A stretch of 64,000 nt of DNA from Blastococcus carthaginiensis (GCF_030731085.1 NZ_JASNFN010000003.1:1-64000); one strand, 5' to 3'. Positions 49,640-58,530 are shown, numbered from the stretch's first letter. Program-made: numbers and translations. The notes: generated by a model from the letters alone, not told the origin.

Positions 49640-50917
49640 GGCCGCTGTCGGGTGTGCCCGTGCCGCGGTGCCGCGGCGGGTCAGCCTGCTGGCGAGCACG
49701 TACAGCAGCGCGCTGACGAGCATGGAGTCGATGGATGGGATGCCGGTAAGGGTCAGGACGTCGTAGGCGGTGAGCCCGCCGACGACGGACCCGACGAGCC
49801 AGGCGCCGAAGGTGAGGAGTCTGACCGCCGGCAGGGTCGCCAGCAGACCGCTGTCGTAGCCGGCCCGCCGGTGCAGGAAGAAGTCGGCGATGTAGATGCC
49901 GGCCACGGGCGGCGCGGCAATGCCGAGGAACAGCAGGAACGTCGGCAACCAGGCGGCGATGTCGAGGCTGCCGACGACGGCCGCCCCGATCCCGATGGCC
50001 ACGGTGATCCGCCACTTCCGGACCGAGGTGAGCAGGGTGGACACCGCAAGCGTGCCCTGGAACATGTTCCCGGCATTGGCCGTGATGGAAGCGAAGATCA
50101 GCAACGCGATGGCGGGCAGAGCGGAGGCGATCACGGCCGTCGCGTCGATGAGCGAGCTCTCCCCCGTCAGCCCGCTGGGGAGCGCGCCGGCGATGTACAG
50201 GAGTGGGTAGGCGACGCCGAACGCCAGGACGGCGCCGAGGACCGCCTGCCGCCGGCTGCGTGCGAAGCTGCCGAAGTCCGCGGCGGTGACCACCAGGACG
50301 ATGGCCGTGCCCACGACCGCGGAGACCGCGACCCCCCAGCGCAGCGGGTCGGCCGGATCCAGCATCGCCAGCCCGGAGCGCAGCGCCTGGAAGACGATGA
50401 ATCCCAGGATGAGAGCGATCACCGGGACGGCGAACTGCGCGACCCTGCCCAGCACCTCGAAACCGAACGCGGTCGAGGCGACGAAGATGACGGTGCCCAG
50501 GACCACCAGCACGGGCAGCGGCACGTCGACGCCGGCGACCTCCTGCAGGAAGCTGCGGGCAGCGAGGCCGAAGCCGTTGGCGGTGACGGCGGTCCAGCCG
50601 AACAGGCTGACCGCGAGCAGCACGGTGATGGCCTTGGCGCCCTGGGCGCCGAAGGAGAAGCGGACGATCTCGTACGTCGGCTGGCGGGCGTGCTCACCGA
50701 TCGACACCGTGGTGACGGCCAGCGCCAGCAGGATCGCCGAACCGACCAGGATCGCGGAGACGGCGAGCGGCAGGGTCAGCCCGCTGCCCAGCGTCGGCGA
50801 GGACAGCACGACCGGCGTGATCACGATGCCCAGCAGGATGAGGGCGATCCGGTAGCCCGGTGCTCCGGCGGCGACCGCCCCCCGCTCGCCGACGCTCTCA
50901 GTGCTCTCCTCGGGCAT
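49631..50917 (-). CDS. NCS1-type permease, CodB-like
   Basis: A 428-residue membrane protein with about 12 hydrophobic helices, of the nucleobase-cation-symport-1 type (IALILLGIVITPVVLSSPTLGSG at the start; FGWTAVTANGFGLAARS and a VTAADFGSFARSRRQAV loop). Members import cytosine, allantoin, hydantoins or related compounds with Na+ or H+. It is the last gene of the leftward operon with amidohydrolase, FdrA-type proteins and carbamate kinase, so it probably imports their substrate. The ATG at 50917 is three bases before the stop of the next upstream gene. Confidence 0.85.
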   Translation of the reverse strand: MPEESTESVGERGAVAAGAPGYRIALILLGIVITPVVLSSPTLGSGLTLPLAVSAILVGSAILLALAVTTVSIGEHARQPTYEIVRFSFGAQGAKAITVLLAVSLFGWTAVTANGFGLAARSFLQEVAGVDVPLPVLVVLGTVIFVASTAFGFEVLGRVAQFAVPVIALILGFIVFQALRSGLAMLDPADPLRWGVAVSAVVGTAIVLVVTAADFGSFARSRRQAVLGAVLAFGVAYPLLYIAGALPSGLTGESSLIDATAVIASALPAIALLIFASITANAGNMFQGTLAVSTLLTSVRKWRITVAIGIGAAVVGSLDIAAWLPTFLLFLGIAAPPVAGIYIADFFLHRRAGYDSGLLATLPAVRLLTFGAWLVGSVVGGLTAYDVLTLTGIPSIDSMLVSALLYVLASRLTRRGTAARAHPTAAGA

Positions 50918-50920
50918 CCC

Positions 50921-51316
50921 TCAGCGCTCCTCGGCGGCGGCGGCGTAGGCCCGCCAGCCGGCGAACTCGGTGATCTCCCGCTGGCCCTCGACCAGGAAGG
51001 GCTCCCCCACCACGCCGAGGACCTCGCTCCCGTCGGCCAGGAGGACCTTGCCGATGGTCAGACCCGCCGGCTCCTTGGCCAGCACGGAGGCCAGGCCGAC
51101 GAGCGGGATGTCCCAGACCTCGAGGTGCACCGACGTGCCGGTGCCGTCGGTGGTGCGGATCATCGCCGGATGCCGGTCGTCGATGGTCCACAGCCGGTAG
51201 ACGGCCGCGGTGGTGTCCTCCCGGAGGAAGGTGGCGCCCACCTCGACCAGGTTGTCGTTGAGTTCCAGGCCGCGCATGAGCGTTCCGTTCACGGCCAGCT
51301 GCGTCGTCTCGGTCAT
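50921..51316 (-). CDS. stand-alone allophanate hydrolase C-terminal-type domain
   Basis: A 131-residue protein (LAVNGTLMRGLELNDNLVEVG near the start; YRLWTIDDRHPAMIRT; VHLEVWDIPLVGLASVLAKEP). The order resembles the C-terminal domain of AtzF-type allophanate hydrolases, which follows the amidase domain and handles decarboxylation of N-carboxyurea-like products. No amidase domain is present here. The ATG overlaps the arcC stop (ATGA) and follows GGAGA. It may act as a small decarboxylase or cyclotransferase-like enzyme on a carbamoyl compound. The call is from motif memory. Confidence 0.65.
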   Translation of the reverse strand: MTETTQLAVNGTLMRGLELNDNLVEVGATFLREDTTAAVYRLWTIDDRHPAMIRTTDGTGTSVHLEVWDIPLVGLASVLAKEPAGLTIGKVLLADGSEVLGVVGEPFLVEGQREITEFAGWRAYAAAAEER

Positions 51317-52299
51317 CGCTGCGTCTCCTCCTGCGTGTCCCCGTTTCCGGGGGTGTTCTCGATCCACGTGCCGCTGCGGCGTTCGAGGGCCGCGGCGATG
51401 CACGCCGGTGCGGTGATCAGCCCGGCGGCGGTGGGCCGCGCCCGGAGGAAGTCCAGGACGGCCTCCACCTTGGGTTGCATGCTGCCCTCGCCGAAGTGGC
51501 CCTCGGCGGCGTAACGAGCGGCTGTCGCGGGGGTGAGTTCGCTCAGCCACTCCTGCTCCGGCGTCCCGAACCGGATGGCGACCCGCTCGACCCCGGTCGG
51601 GATGACCAGGAGGTCGGCATCGAGTGCCGCGGCCAGTAACCCGGACGCGCGGTCCTTGTCGATGACCGCCTCGACTCCGTCCAGCCGGCCGTCGGGCCGG
51701 CGGGCTACTGGGATCCCGCCGCCACCGCAGGCGACGACGAGGCTGCCCGCGTCCACGAGGCTCCGGATCGTCTCGAGCTCGATGATCTCCCGGGGCTTGG
51801 GGGAGGGGACGGTGCGCCGCCAGCCTCGTCCGCCGTCCGGTGCGATCGTCCAGCCCAGCTCCCGTTCGTAGCGGCGGGCGGTCGCCTCGTCCATGAACCC
51901 GCCCACCGGCTTGGTGGGGCGCTCGAATGCGGGATCCTCGGGGTCGACGACGGTCTGGGTGACCAGGCTGACGACCGGCCGGGACATGCCGCGGCGGGAC
52001 AGCTCGTTGTGCAGGGCCTTGCTGAACATGTAGCCGATCGCGCCCTGGGTGTCGCCGACGGCGTAGTCCAGCGGCACCGGCGCGACCTCACCGAGTGCCA
52101 GCTCGGAGCGGCGCAGGATGTAGCCGACCTGCGGGCCGTTGCCGTGGGTGACCACGACGTTCCAGCCGCCCTCGATCATGTCGACGATGGCCGGCACGGT
52201 GTCGACCACGGTGTCGTACTGGTCGGGGATCGACTGGTGGGCGTCGTCGCGTACCAGCGCGTTGCCACCGAAGGCGATGACCGCCCGCCCGGCGCTCAC
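51313..52299 (-). CDS. arcC: carbamate kinase
   Basis: A 328-residue amino-acid-kinase-fold protein with VIAFGGNALVRDD, VVTHGNGPQVGYILRRSE, VACGGGGIPVARR and VIDKDRASGLLA, all standard in ArcC. It uses carbamoyl phosphate and ADP to give ATP, CO2 and ammonia. The GTG at 52299 overlaps the stop of the DUF1116 gene (GTGA). With FdrA, DUF1116 and DUF2877 proteins upstream, it should receive carbamoyl phosphate from their carbamoyltransfer reaction, as in the E. coli allantoin/oxamate pathway. Confidence 0.92.
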   Translation of the reverse strand: MSAGRAVIAFGGNALVRDDAHQSIPDQYDTVVDTVPAIVDMIEGGWNVVVTHGNGPQVGYILRRSELALGEVAPVPLDYAVGDTQGAIGYMFSKALHNELSRRGMSRPVVSLVTQTVVDPEDPAFERPTKPVGGFMDEATARRYERELGWTIAPDGGRGWRRTVPSPKPREIIELETIRSLVDAGSLVVACGGGGIPVARRPDGRLDGVEAVIDKDRASGLLAAALDADLLVIPTGVERVAIRFGTPEQEWLSELTPATAARYAAEGHFGEGSMQPKVEAVLDFLRARPTAAGLITAPACIAAALERRSGTWIENTPGNGDTQEETQR

Positions 52300-53714
52300 G
52301 CGGACACCCCCAGGTCGGCGGCGAGGGCGCCGATGGCCTGGGTGAAGCACTCCGGCGGAGCGGCGGTGATCCCCGCGCCGATCTGCCCGACGCCGGCCTC
52401 CTTGTGCGCGATGCCGCTGTTGATGATCGGCAGCACGCCGGAGTCCACGACGGCACGGGCGTCGATGCCGGCCGCGGTTCCGCCGAAGTTGAGCGCCGGC
52501 AGGCTGAAGACCGGGTTGGTGCCCAGGGTGATGGCCCGCATCCGCCGGCTGTTCTCCGTCGCGTCTGCCGGCGTGCCGCCGACGAACTGGACGATCGCCG
52601 GCGAGGCCGCCATGGCGAAGCCGCCGAGTCCGGCCGTCTCGGTGATCGCGCTGTCGCCGAGGTCGGCAGCGGCGTCCTCGATCGTGTAACCGGGGAAGAA
52701 CAAGCCGTCGACCGGGTTGGCGGGGGCCTGGAACCAGCGGTCCCCGGTGCCGGACAGGCGGATCCCGAAGTTGACGCCGTTGCGCGCCATGGCGGTCACC
52801 ATCGAGCTGTGCCGGACGTCGGCGGCGGCGTCGAGCATGGCTTTGCTGGCCGCCATGGACAGGTTCAGGAAGAAGTGGTCGTTCCCGGCGATGAACTCCG
52901 CGCTGCGGCGCAGCGCCTCTCCGGGCACATCGACCGAGAGGAGGCTGGGCAGCAACCGCTTGAACAGCAGGCCGGTGGCCGCCGCGTTCCGGTTGTGCAC
53001 CTCGTCGCCCATGTGCAGTGCCTGCGCGATGAGCGGCTTGAGCTCCAGGCCGTCGAGCTGCCGCACTCCGGCCCGCACCGTCTGGAACAGCTCCGTCCCC
53101 ATCCAGCGCAGCCGGTCCAGCACTTCAGAGCTGTTGGCGCCGAACCGCAGCACCTTGCCCAGACCCTCGTTGAAGTTGCTGTACGCCCGGTTGGTGCCGG
53201 CGGCGTTCTCCACGACCCACAGCGGCATGGAGGGGCTGATGATGCCGGCCATCGGGCCGACGGCATCGTGGTGGTGGCACGGCGCGAAGGCGATGTCGCC
53301 ACCGGCGGCCAGCGTCTCCGCCTCCTCCGGCGTCTGCGCCCAGCCCTCGTAGAGGATGGCTCCGACGATGCCGCCCTGCACCGGGCCGCACATGTCGGCC
53401 CAGGCGATCGGTGGGCCGGCGTGCAGGATCAGCCGCTGCTCGGCCATCGCGGGGATGGCGTCGCGGGCGATCTGCACGTCGACCAGCCGGGGCTGCGCCG
53501 CCTGGTACCGCTCGAAGGCGACGGCGTTGGCCTGGTCCACCTCCGGGTGCCCCACGAGGCGGGCGAGCTCCAGACCGCGGGCCGGGTCACCTCCGGCCGG
53601 CGGGCGCCAGTCCAAGGTGGTCACGGCCCCGCCGGCCCGGGCGACGTTCTCCCCGAAAGAGGCCAGCCCGACGTTGACCACGGTCAGTTCCTGGCTGAAG
53701 AGGTTCACGTTCAC
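52296..53714 (-). CDS. DUF1116 (YlbE-type) protein
   Basis: A 472-residue protein of the DUF1116 family. Marks include ADMCGPVQGGIVGAILYEGWA, FAPCHHHDAVGPMAGIISPSMP (read in parts), GNDHFFLNLSMAASK and MARNGVNFGIRLSGTGDRWF. In E. coli the relative YlbE (now AllG) is one of three proteins (FdrA, YlbE, YlbF) reported to form the oxamate carbamoyltransferase. The GTG at 53714 overlaps the fdrA stop; a second GTG six bases on is also possible. The CHHHDA stretch suggests a metal or active site. Confidence 0.88.
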   Translation of the reverse strand: MNVNLFSQELTVVNVGLASFGENVARAGGAVTTLDWRPPAGGDPARGLELARLVGHPEVDQANAVAFERYQAAQPRLVDVQIARDAIPAMAEQRLILHAGPPIAWADMCGPVQGGIVGAILYEGWAQTPEEAETLAAGGDIAFAPCHHHDAVGPMAGIISPSMPLWVVENAAGTNRAYSNFNEGLGKVLRFGANSSEVLDRLRWMGTELFQTVRAGVRQLDGLELKPLIAQALHMGDEVHNRNAAATGLLFKRLLPSLLSVDVPGEALRRSAEFIAGNDHFFLNLSMAASKAMLDAAADVRHSSMVTAMARNGVNFGIRLSGTGDRWFQAPANPVDGLFFPGYTIEDAAADLGDSAITETAGLGGFAMAASPAIVQFVGGTPADATENSRRMRAITLGTNPVFSLPALNFGGTAAGIDARAVVDSGVLPIINSGIAHKEAGVGQIGAGITAAPPECFTQAIGALAADLGVSA

Positions 53715-55315
53715 TTCTTTCCTGACTCGGCAAGGTGCGCTGCGGCGGCCTGGGTGGCGAGGAAGCCGGCCATCCGTGCGGCGTGGGCGTTGCTGTCCGC
53801 GACGAGCACGCCGGCCTCCTGCAGCGCGGCGACGACGGTGGGGCGGTGCTGCGGGTCCTCGTCGGTGCCGCAGACGTGGGCGATGACGGGAAGCACCCGG
53901 CCGGCCTCCTCGGCGGTGGACCGGCACCGATCGAGCACCTCGAGCAGGCCTGACACCGGGTCGGTGGCGGCGCCGTAGCCGAGGACGACGTCGAAGAGGA
54001 GGACCGCCGTCGCCGGGTCCTGCGCCTCGGCCAGCAGCCGCTCGTTGCGCAGCGTCGGGTCGATCATCGGGTGCGGCCGGCCGCGGGTGAACGCGTCGTC
54101 ACCCATGTCGATGATGGTGTGCTCGCGGCTGGACCAGATGTCCTCGAGCACCGGGTTCCCGGCGATCGGCGTGTTGGAGTGCGCGCGGACGCCGTCGACC
54201 CGGCACAGCAGCTGGGCCTCGTAGCAGAAGGTGCCACCGGAGTAGACGCCGCGCACGTACCGCTGTCCGGCGACCAGCCGGCCGGCGGCGTCGCGGAGGC
54301 GGGCCTGGAGGTCCTCGGGTAGGGCGCCGTCGCCAGGCTGCGCCGGCGCGCTACCGAGCAGCCCGACGGCGACGTCTGACGCGTCGGCGAGGGTGGTGGC
54401 GGGGTGCAGCCCGTCGCCCGCGGGAACGGGGGTGTCGGCGCCGACGAAGACGACGACGACCGGCTTGGACAGACTGCGCGCCCGGTCGAGGACGGCCGTG
54501 GCGACCTCGGAGGCCGGCGGCTTGGAGACGAGGACGACGACGTCGGTGGCCTCGTCCTCGCCGAGGGCCTGCAGGGCGTGCAGCATGGAGATGCCGCCGA
54601 CGTCGGCGGAGAGGTCGTGGCCTCCGGTACCCAGCGCCTGGGATACCCCCTGACCGTGCTGGTGGATCCGGCAGGTGATCTCCTGCATCCCGGTCCCGGA
54701 GGCACCGACGACGCCGATCCGACCGCGCCGCACGACGTTGGCGAAGCCCAGCGGGATGCCGTTGACCAGGGCGGTTCCGCAGTCGGGACCCATCACGAGG
54801 CGCTGGTGCGCCGCCGCGTAACGCTTGATCTCGATCTCGTGCTCGACCGGCACGTTGTCGCTGAAGAGCATGACGTCCAGGCCGAGCCGGAGCGCCTTGA
54901 GCGCCTCCGCAGCGGCATAGGGACCGGGTACCGACACGAGGGCGAGATTGGCCGACGGGGTGCGGGTGGCCGCCGCCTGCACGCTCGTGGGTGGCTGCTC
55001 CTGGACGGATCCGCCGCCGTCCGCCGCGGTGGGCTGTTCGGCCAGCAGGCGGTCGGCCAGGTCCAGCGCCTCCTCGCAGGCTGCCGCGTCCCCGCGGACC
55101 GCGACCAGGAGGTCGTTGGGTCCAGCGACGGCGTCGTCGGCCAGCCCGGCCGTACGCAGGTTTTCCCGGTTGCTGTCGGTGGCCATCACCACCGACGCGG
55201 CCGCGACGCCTGCCAGCTTCAGGAGCGCCGCGGAGATCGCCATCAGGGCGACCGAGTCCTTGTACAGGTTGGGATAGACGCGATGGTGATCGATCTGGTT
55301 CTGCTGGGCGGTCAT
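53711..55315 (-). CDS. fdrA: FdrA-like protein
   Basis: A 534-residue protein with succinyl-CoA-synthetase-like folds. It has VYPNLYKDSVALMAISAAL at the start, FSDNVPVEHEIEIKRYAAA (about 150), MGPDCGTALVNGIPLGFANV, VGASGTGMQEITCRIHQHGQG (in parts) and a second lobe with GVYSGGTFCYEAQLL and LLFDVVLGYGA. FdrA (AllF) is a subunit of oxamate carbamoyltransferase in E. coli. The His region near HQHGQG may be phosphorylated or bind carbamoyl phosphate, by analogy. The start overlaps the end of the DUF2877 gene. Confidence 0.9.
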   Translation of the reverse strand: MTAQQNQIDHHRVYPNLYKDSVALMAISAALLKLAGVAAASVVMATDSNRENLRTAGLADDAVAGPNDLLVAVRGDAAACEEALDLADRLLAEQPTAADGGGSVQEQPPTSVQAAATRTPSANLALVSVPGPYAAAEALKALRLGLDVMLFSDNVPVEHEIEIKRYAAAHQRLVMGPDCGTALVNGIPLGFANVVRRGRIGVVGASGTGMQEITCRIHQHGQGVSQALGTGGHDLSADVGGISMLHALQALGEDEATDVVVLVSKPPASEVATAVLDRARSLSKPVVVVFVGADTPVPAGDGLHPATTLADASDVAVGLLGSAPAQPGDGALPEDLQARLRDAAGRLVAGQRYVRGVYSGGTFCYEAQLLCRVDGVRAHSNTPIAGNPVLEDIWSSREHTIIDMGDDAFTRGRPHPMIDPTLRNERLLAEAQDPATAVLLFDVVLGYGAATDPVSGLLEVLDRCRSTAEEAGRVLPVIAHVCGTDEDPQHRPTVVAALQEAGVLVADSNAHAARMAGFLATQAAAAHLAESGKK

Positions 55316-56226
55316 GCCACCTTCTCGTGGGTCTGCGTGTGGGAGGGGAGTTCGAGGACGGCGCCCAGCCCGGTGAGCACACCGAGCAGCGCGTCCGAGC
55401 CGGAGCTGGCTCCGATGCCGAGCACGTCGCGGGCCCGGGCGTCCACGACCTCGGCATCCACGCCGGCGAGGACGGAGTCGACGAGGACGCTGAGCGGCTC
55501 ACCGACGTGGCCACGCGCGGCCAACCGCAGGTAGTGCGCGCTGATGTCGGTGGTGCGGTGGACGTGGCGCGACACGATCGCGCCGATGCGGTCGAACGCC
55601 ACCGCGGCGTGCGGGGAGCCGTTGCCACCGCGGCACAGCGCCGCCAGCACGCCCACGAGGACGTCGTCACCGGACGGGGTGAGCCCGGCGCCGGCCCCGA
55701 TCAGCCGGGCGACGGCGGTCTCCAGCTCCTGGCAGTCGGACGGCTGAGCCAGGCCGCCCGCGAGGAGTGCGCCCAGCGTCCGCACGTCCCGTTCGAGCTG
55801 CGGTGCGGTCTGGTACCCGCGGTCTCCCAGGTGGCCGCGCCGCGCCGCGGCGAGGCATGCCAGGCGTCGGTGGACCGGCGACCGGATCGGGTCGCCGTGG
55901 GCGACCGGGGCTGGCGCCCAGACCGGCACCCGGTCCAGGTCGAGCACGTGGTTGCCGAACGACAGCACGCCGGCCCGGTGGACGGCGCGGTCGCCGACGC
56001 GCACCGACGGCGACCAGATCGCGGGGCCGGCCACCGCGACGCGCACCGACGTGGGGGTGTGCTGCCTCGCCGCGTCCTGGACGGTGAGGAGCAGGCCGTC
56101 GACGACGATGTTGCACGCGGTCGCGAAGACGCTGTGGACGACGCCCACGAAGCCGACGACCGGTACCAGGTACGCCTTCGAGACGGCGTACTCGTCGACG
56201 CGGGAAGCCCCGCCGCCGGCGGTCAT
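55312..56226 (-). CDS. DUF2877 (YlbF-type) protein
   Basis: A 304-residue protein of the DUF2877 family. It has VVGFVGVVHSVFATACNIVV, VLSFGNHVLDL, IGAGAGLTPSGDDVLVGVLAAL and TTDISAHYLRLAARGHVGEPL (in parts). It is the third likely carbamoyltransferase subunit, as YlbF (AllH) in E. coli. The ATG overlaps the stop of the amidohydrolase gene (ATGA). A longer frame extends upstream over the amidohydrolase gene but is a shadow. Confidence 0.85.
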   Translation of the reverse strand: MTAGGGASRVDEYAVSKAYLVPVVGFVGVVHSVFATACNIVVDGLLLTVQDAARQHTPTSVRVAVAGPAIWSPSVRVGDRAVHRAGVLSFGNHVLDLDRVPVWAPAPVAHGDPIRSPVHRRLACLAAARRGHLGDRGYQTAPQLERDVRTLGALLAGGLAQPSDCQELETAVARLIGAGAGLTPSGDDVLVGVLAALCRGGNGSPHAAVAFDRIGAIVSRHVHRTTDISAHYLRLAARGHVGEPLSVLVDSVLAGVDAEVVDARARDVLGIGASSGSDALLGVLTGLGAVLELPSHTQTHEKVA

Positions 56227-56954
56227 CGTCCGGCAGGTCCCGCGGGTCCAGCGGGCTCGGCATCCTCCTCGGCGGGCCGCCGGGGCCGGGCAGCCAGCGC
56301 CTTGATGGCGTGCTCGGAGTTCGAGACCCAGCCGAAGATGCCACCCTGCGCCTTGATCATCTTGAGTCCGACCTCCTGGAACTCCGGGAAGTAGGAGCCC
56401 ACGCAGTCCTCGAGGACGACGCATTCGTAGCCGCGGTCGTTGCCCTCGCGCACGGTGGTGTGCACGCACACCTCGGTGGTGACACCGCAGAGGATCAGCG
56501 TCCTGATGCCGTGGTTGCGCAGGATGATGTGCAGGTCGGTCTCGAAGAAGGCGCCCTTGCCCGGCTTGTCGATGACCGGCTCGCCGGCGATCGGGTACAG
56601 CTCCGGGATGATGTCGTGGCCCTCTTCGCCGCGGACGAGGATGCGTCCCATCGGCCCGTCGGTCCCGATGAATGTCTTGCCGCCGCGGGTCAGCTTGGCC
56701 GGCGGGCAGTCGGTGAGATCGGGGCGGTGCCCCTCGCGGGTGTGGACGACCAGCATCCCCGCGGCCCGTGCCGCCTCGAGGACGGCACGCGTCGGCTCGA
56801 TGGCCGACCGGAGCAGGGACACGTCGTTGCCCAGCAACTCGCCGAAACCGTGCGGCTGCAGGAAGTCCCGCTGCATGTCGATGATGACCAGCGCCGTCGT
56901 CGACGGGTCGAGCTCGAGATCGAACGGCTCGGCGGTGATGCTTGTGCGGCTCAC
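56223..56954 (-). CDS. isochorismatase-type cysteine amidohydrolase
   Basis: A 243-residue cysteine hydrolase. The catalytic Asp is in ALVIIDMQRDFL, the Lys in DKPGKGAFFETDL, and the Cys in LILCGVTTEVCVHTTVREG. The family includes biuret, ureidoacrylate, N-carbamoylsarcosine and oxamate-type amidases. The GTG at 56954 has GAGGGG eight bases before it. It is the first gene of the operon, so it should carry out the first step, releasing ammonia from an imported amide or ureide. Biuret hydrolase is one candidate; the substrate cannot be set from sequence alone. Confidence 0.85.
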   Translation of the reverse strand: MSRTSITAEPFDLELDPSTTALVIIDMQRDFLQPHGFGELLGNDVSLLRSAIEPTRAVLEAARAAGMLVVHTREGHRPDLTDCPPAKLTRGGKTFIGTDGPMGRILVRGEEGHDIIPELYPIAGEPVIDKPGKGAFFETDLHIILRNHGIRTLILCGVTTEVCVHTTVREGNDRGYECVVLEDCVGSYFPEFQEVGLKMIKAQGGIFGWVSNSEHAIKALAARPRRPAEEDAEPAGPAGPAGR

Positions 56955-57102
56955 TGCGAAATCCCCTCTGCCAGGGCCGTGGCGCCGCAACGCCGCGGCG
57001 TCGATGTGGCTGGCCCGTCGGCGTTCCCGGACCGCGCCGAGCGTCGGGCGCCGGCACATGTCCGCTGCGATCGAGGCTCGGTTCGATCGTCGTCCCGGCC
57101 GT

Positions 57103-57169
57103 CTATCGTGTCCAATGGATGTTCTCGAAGCGATTGATCGACCGGACGCATCGACTGATCGATCGACGG
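57103..57169. promoter_or_regulatory. LysR / carbamoyl-operon divergent region
   Basis: In the gap between the amidohydrolase and LysR genes, TGATCGA occurs twice (57135-57141 and 57157-57163), with ATCGACC/ATCGACGG beside them, giving two near-direct repeats about one and two turns apart. TATCGT at 57104-57109 could be a -10 element. This arrangement fits LysR binding, but the exact site is uncertain. Confidence 0.35.
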
Positions 57170-57189
57170 CCCGGTGATCCGAGGGAGTC

Positions 57190-58074
57190 GTGGAACTACG
57201 TCAGCTCGAGCACTTCGTCGCCGTCGCCCAGCACCTGAGCTTCACCCGTGCCGCTCGCGAGGTACATGTCGTGCAGTCCTCGCTGAGCACGTCGGTGCGC
57301 CAGCTGGAGCGCGAGCTGGGCGCGACCCTGTTCGAGCGCACGACCCGCAAGGTCACCCTCACACCTGCCGGGTGGACGCTGCTGCCCATGGCTCGGCGGA
57401 TCCTCATGGATGCGCGGTCGGCACGGGAGTCCGTCGCCACGGTCGCCGGGGTGGTGAGCGGCGCGGTCGCCGTCGGCACCATCCAGATGCTGACCTGGGT
57501 CGACCTGCCCGCTGCGCTGAGCCGCTTCTACCGGGCACACCCGGGAGTGGAGATCACCCTGCGGGAGGCGCCGGTCGACGAGCTGCTCGACGCGCTGCTC
57601 GCGGGCGACCTCGACCTCGCCTACATCGCCCGCGACAGCAGCCGGCTGCCGGACGCCGTCTCGGTGCTCGCCACCCGTGACGAGGAACTCGTGGTCATCG
57701 CGGCCTCGGGCCACCCTCTTGCCCGGGAACACCAGGTGCACCTGGCCGACCTCCGGGACGAACCGTTCGTGGATTTCCAGGCCGGTACCGGGCTGCAGAC
57801 GGTGGTCGAGCGGCTGTGCATCCAAGCCTCACTACGGCGTCGCATCACCTTCGCGGTCACCCAGCTGGAGCTGCTGGTCTCACTGGTCCGCGCCGGCCTG
57901 GGAATCGCGATCGTCCCGGCACCCGTGGCCCGGGGCAGCGGCGACCTGGCGCGCCTCTCGATCGCCCCATCCCCTCCGCATCGCACGCTCGCGCTGGTGT
58001 CCCGGACGCCCGGGCCGGGCAATCCTGCTGCCGTCGCGCTGCTGCGCGACGTCCACGGCCGCATTCTGCGCTGA
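57190..58074 (+). CDS. LysR family regulator of the carbamoyl operon
   Basis: A 294-residue LysR-type regulator. The helix-turn-helix has LEHFVAVAQHLSFTRAAREVHVVQSSLS (read in parts) and RQLERELGATLFERTTRKVTLT (in parts). The effector domain follows from about residue 90. The GTG at 57190 has GAGGGAG four bases before it. It is divergent from the amidohydrolase-fdrA-arcC operon and most likely activates it in response to the substrate or an intermediate. Confidence 0.87.
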   Translation: MELRQLEHFVAVAQHLSFTRAAREVHVVQSSLSTSVRQLERELGATLFERTTRKVTLTPAGWTLLPMARRILMDARSARESVATVAGVVSGAVAVGTIQMLTWVDLPAALSRFYRAHPGVEITLREAPVDELLDALLAGDLDLAYIARDSSRLPDAVSVLATRDEELVVIAASGHPLAREHQVHLADLRDEPFVDFQAGTGLQTVVERLCIQASLRRRITFAVTQLELLVSLVRAGLGIAIVPAPVARGSGDLARLSIAPSPPHRTLALVSRTPGPGNPAAVALLRDVHGRILR

Positions 58075-58164
58075 GCTGCCCGGCGTGGTGTGCCGCACCA
58101 GTGGATCGACACCTCCGACGGAAATCCGGCCGGGCGCCGGATGCGAGCTCGGTACCCGCCTCGG

Positions 58165-58181
58165 TTGCCGACGGTCGGCAA
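58165..58181. promoter_or_regulatory. TTGCCGA palindrome, copy 1
   Basis: TTGCCGA-CGG-TCGGCAA is a perfect 7-3-7 palindrome. The same arms recur at 60506-60522 before the PucR-type gene. This copy lies between the LysR stop codon and the small frame and DksA-type gene. A terminator for the LysR gene is the alternative, but the sequence identity with copy 2 favours a protein-binding site. Confidence 0.5.
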
Positions 58182-58338
58182 TGCCGTCGCGGTGAGTTGA
58201 CCGGCGACCGCCCTGTTCCGGCCATCGGCGTGCGGGGAGGGTGAGGCCAGGTCCGCAGAGCTGCTAGCCCGTGGTCCGGCGAACCTCGGCCGGCTCCCGC
58301 ATCCCGCACCCGACGTACGACCGGAGAGGAGTGACCCC

Positions 58339-58530
58339 GTGCACGCAGACGCGATGGAGCCCGCGAGCCAGACCCACGCGGCTGTACCGGCTGGATCACC
58401 ACCTGGCTGGCCATCGCCGGTGCACGGTGACGGACTGCTGGCCCTGGCGATGAGCCTGCGGGCCCGCGGGCTGCGTGGTCTGGACGTGCTCCGCCGCAGC
58501 CAGGACCGTGCGCCCCCAGCGAGGTCGTGA
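58339..58530 (+). CDS. possible 63-residue protein
   Basis: A short frame starts at a GTG with GGAGAGGAG seven bases before it, and TACGAC about 20 bases further upstream could be a -10 element. The N-terminal half is Pro/Ala-rich; the C-terminal half is helical and basic (LLALAMSLRARGLRGLDVLR). It precedes the DksA/TraR-type gene by 77 bp. I know no homologue, so it may not be real. Confidence 0.35.
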   Translation: MHADAMEPASQTHAAVPAGSPPGWPSPVHGDGLLALAMSLRARGLRGLDVLRRSQDRAPPARS

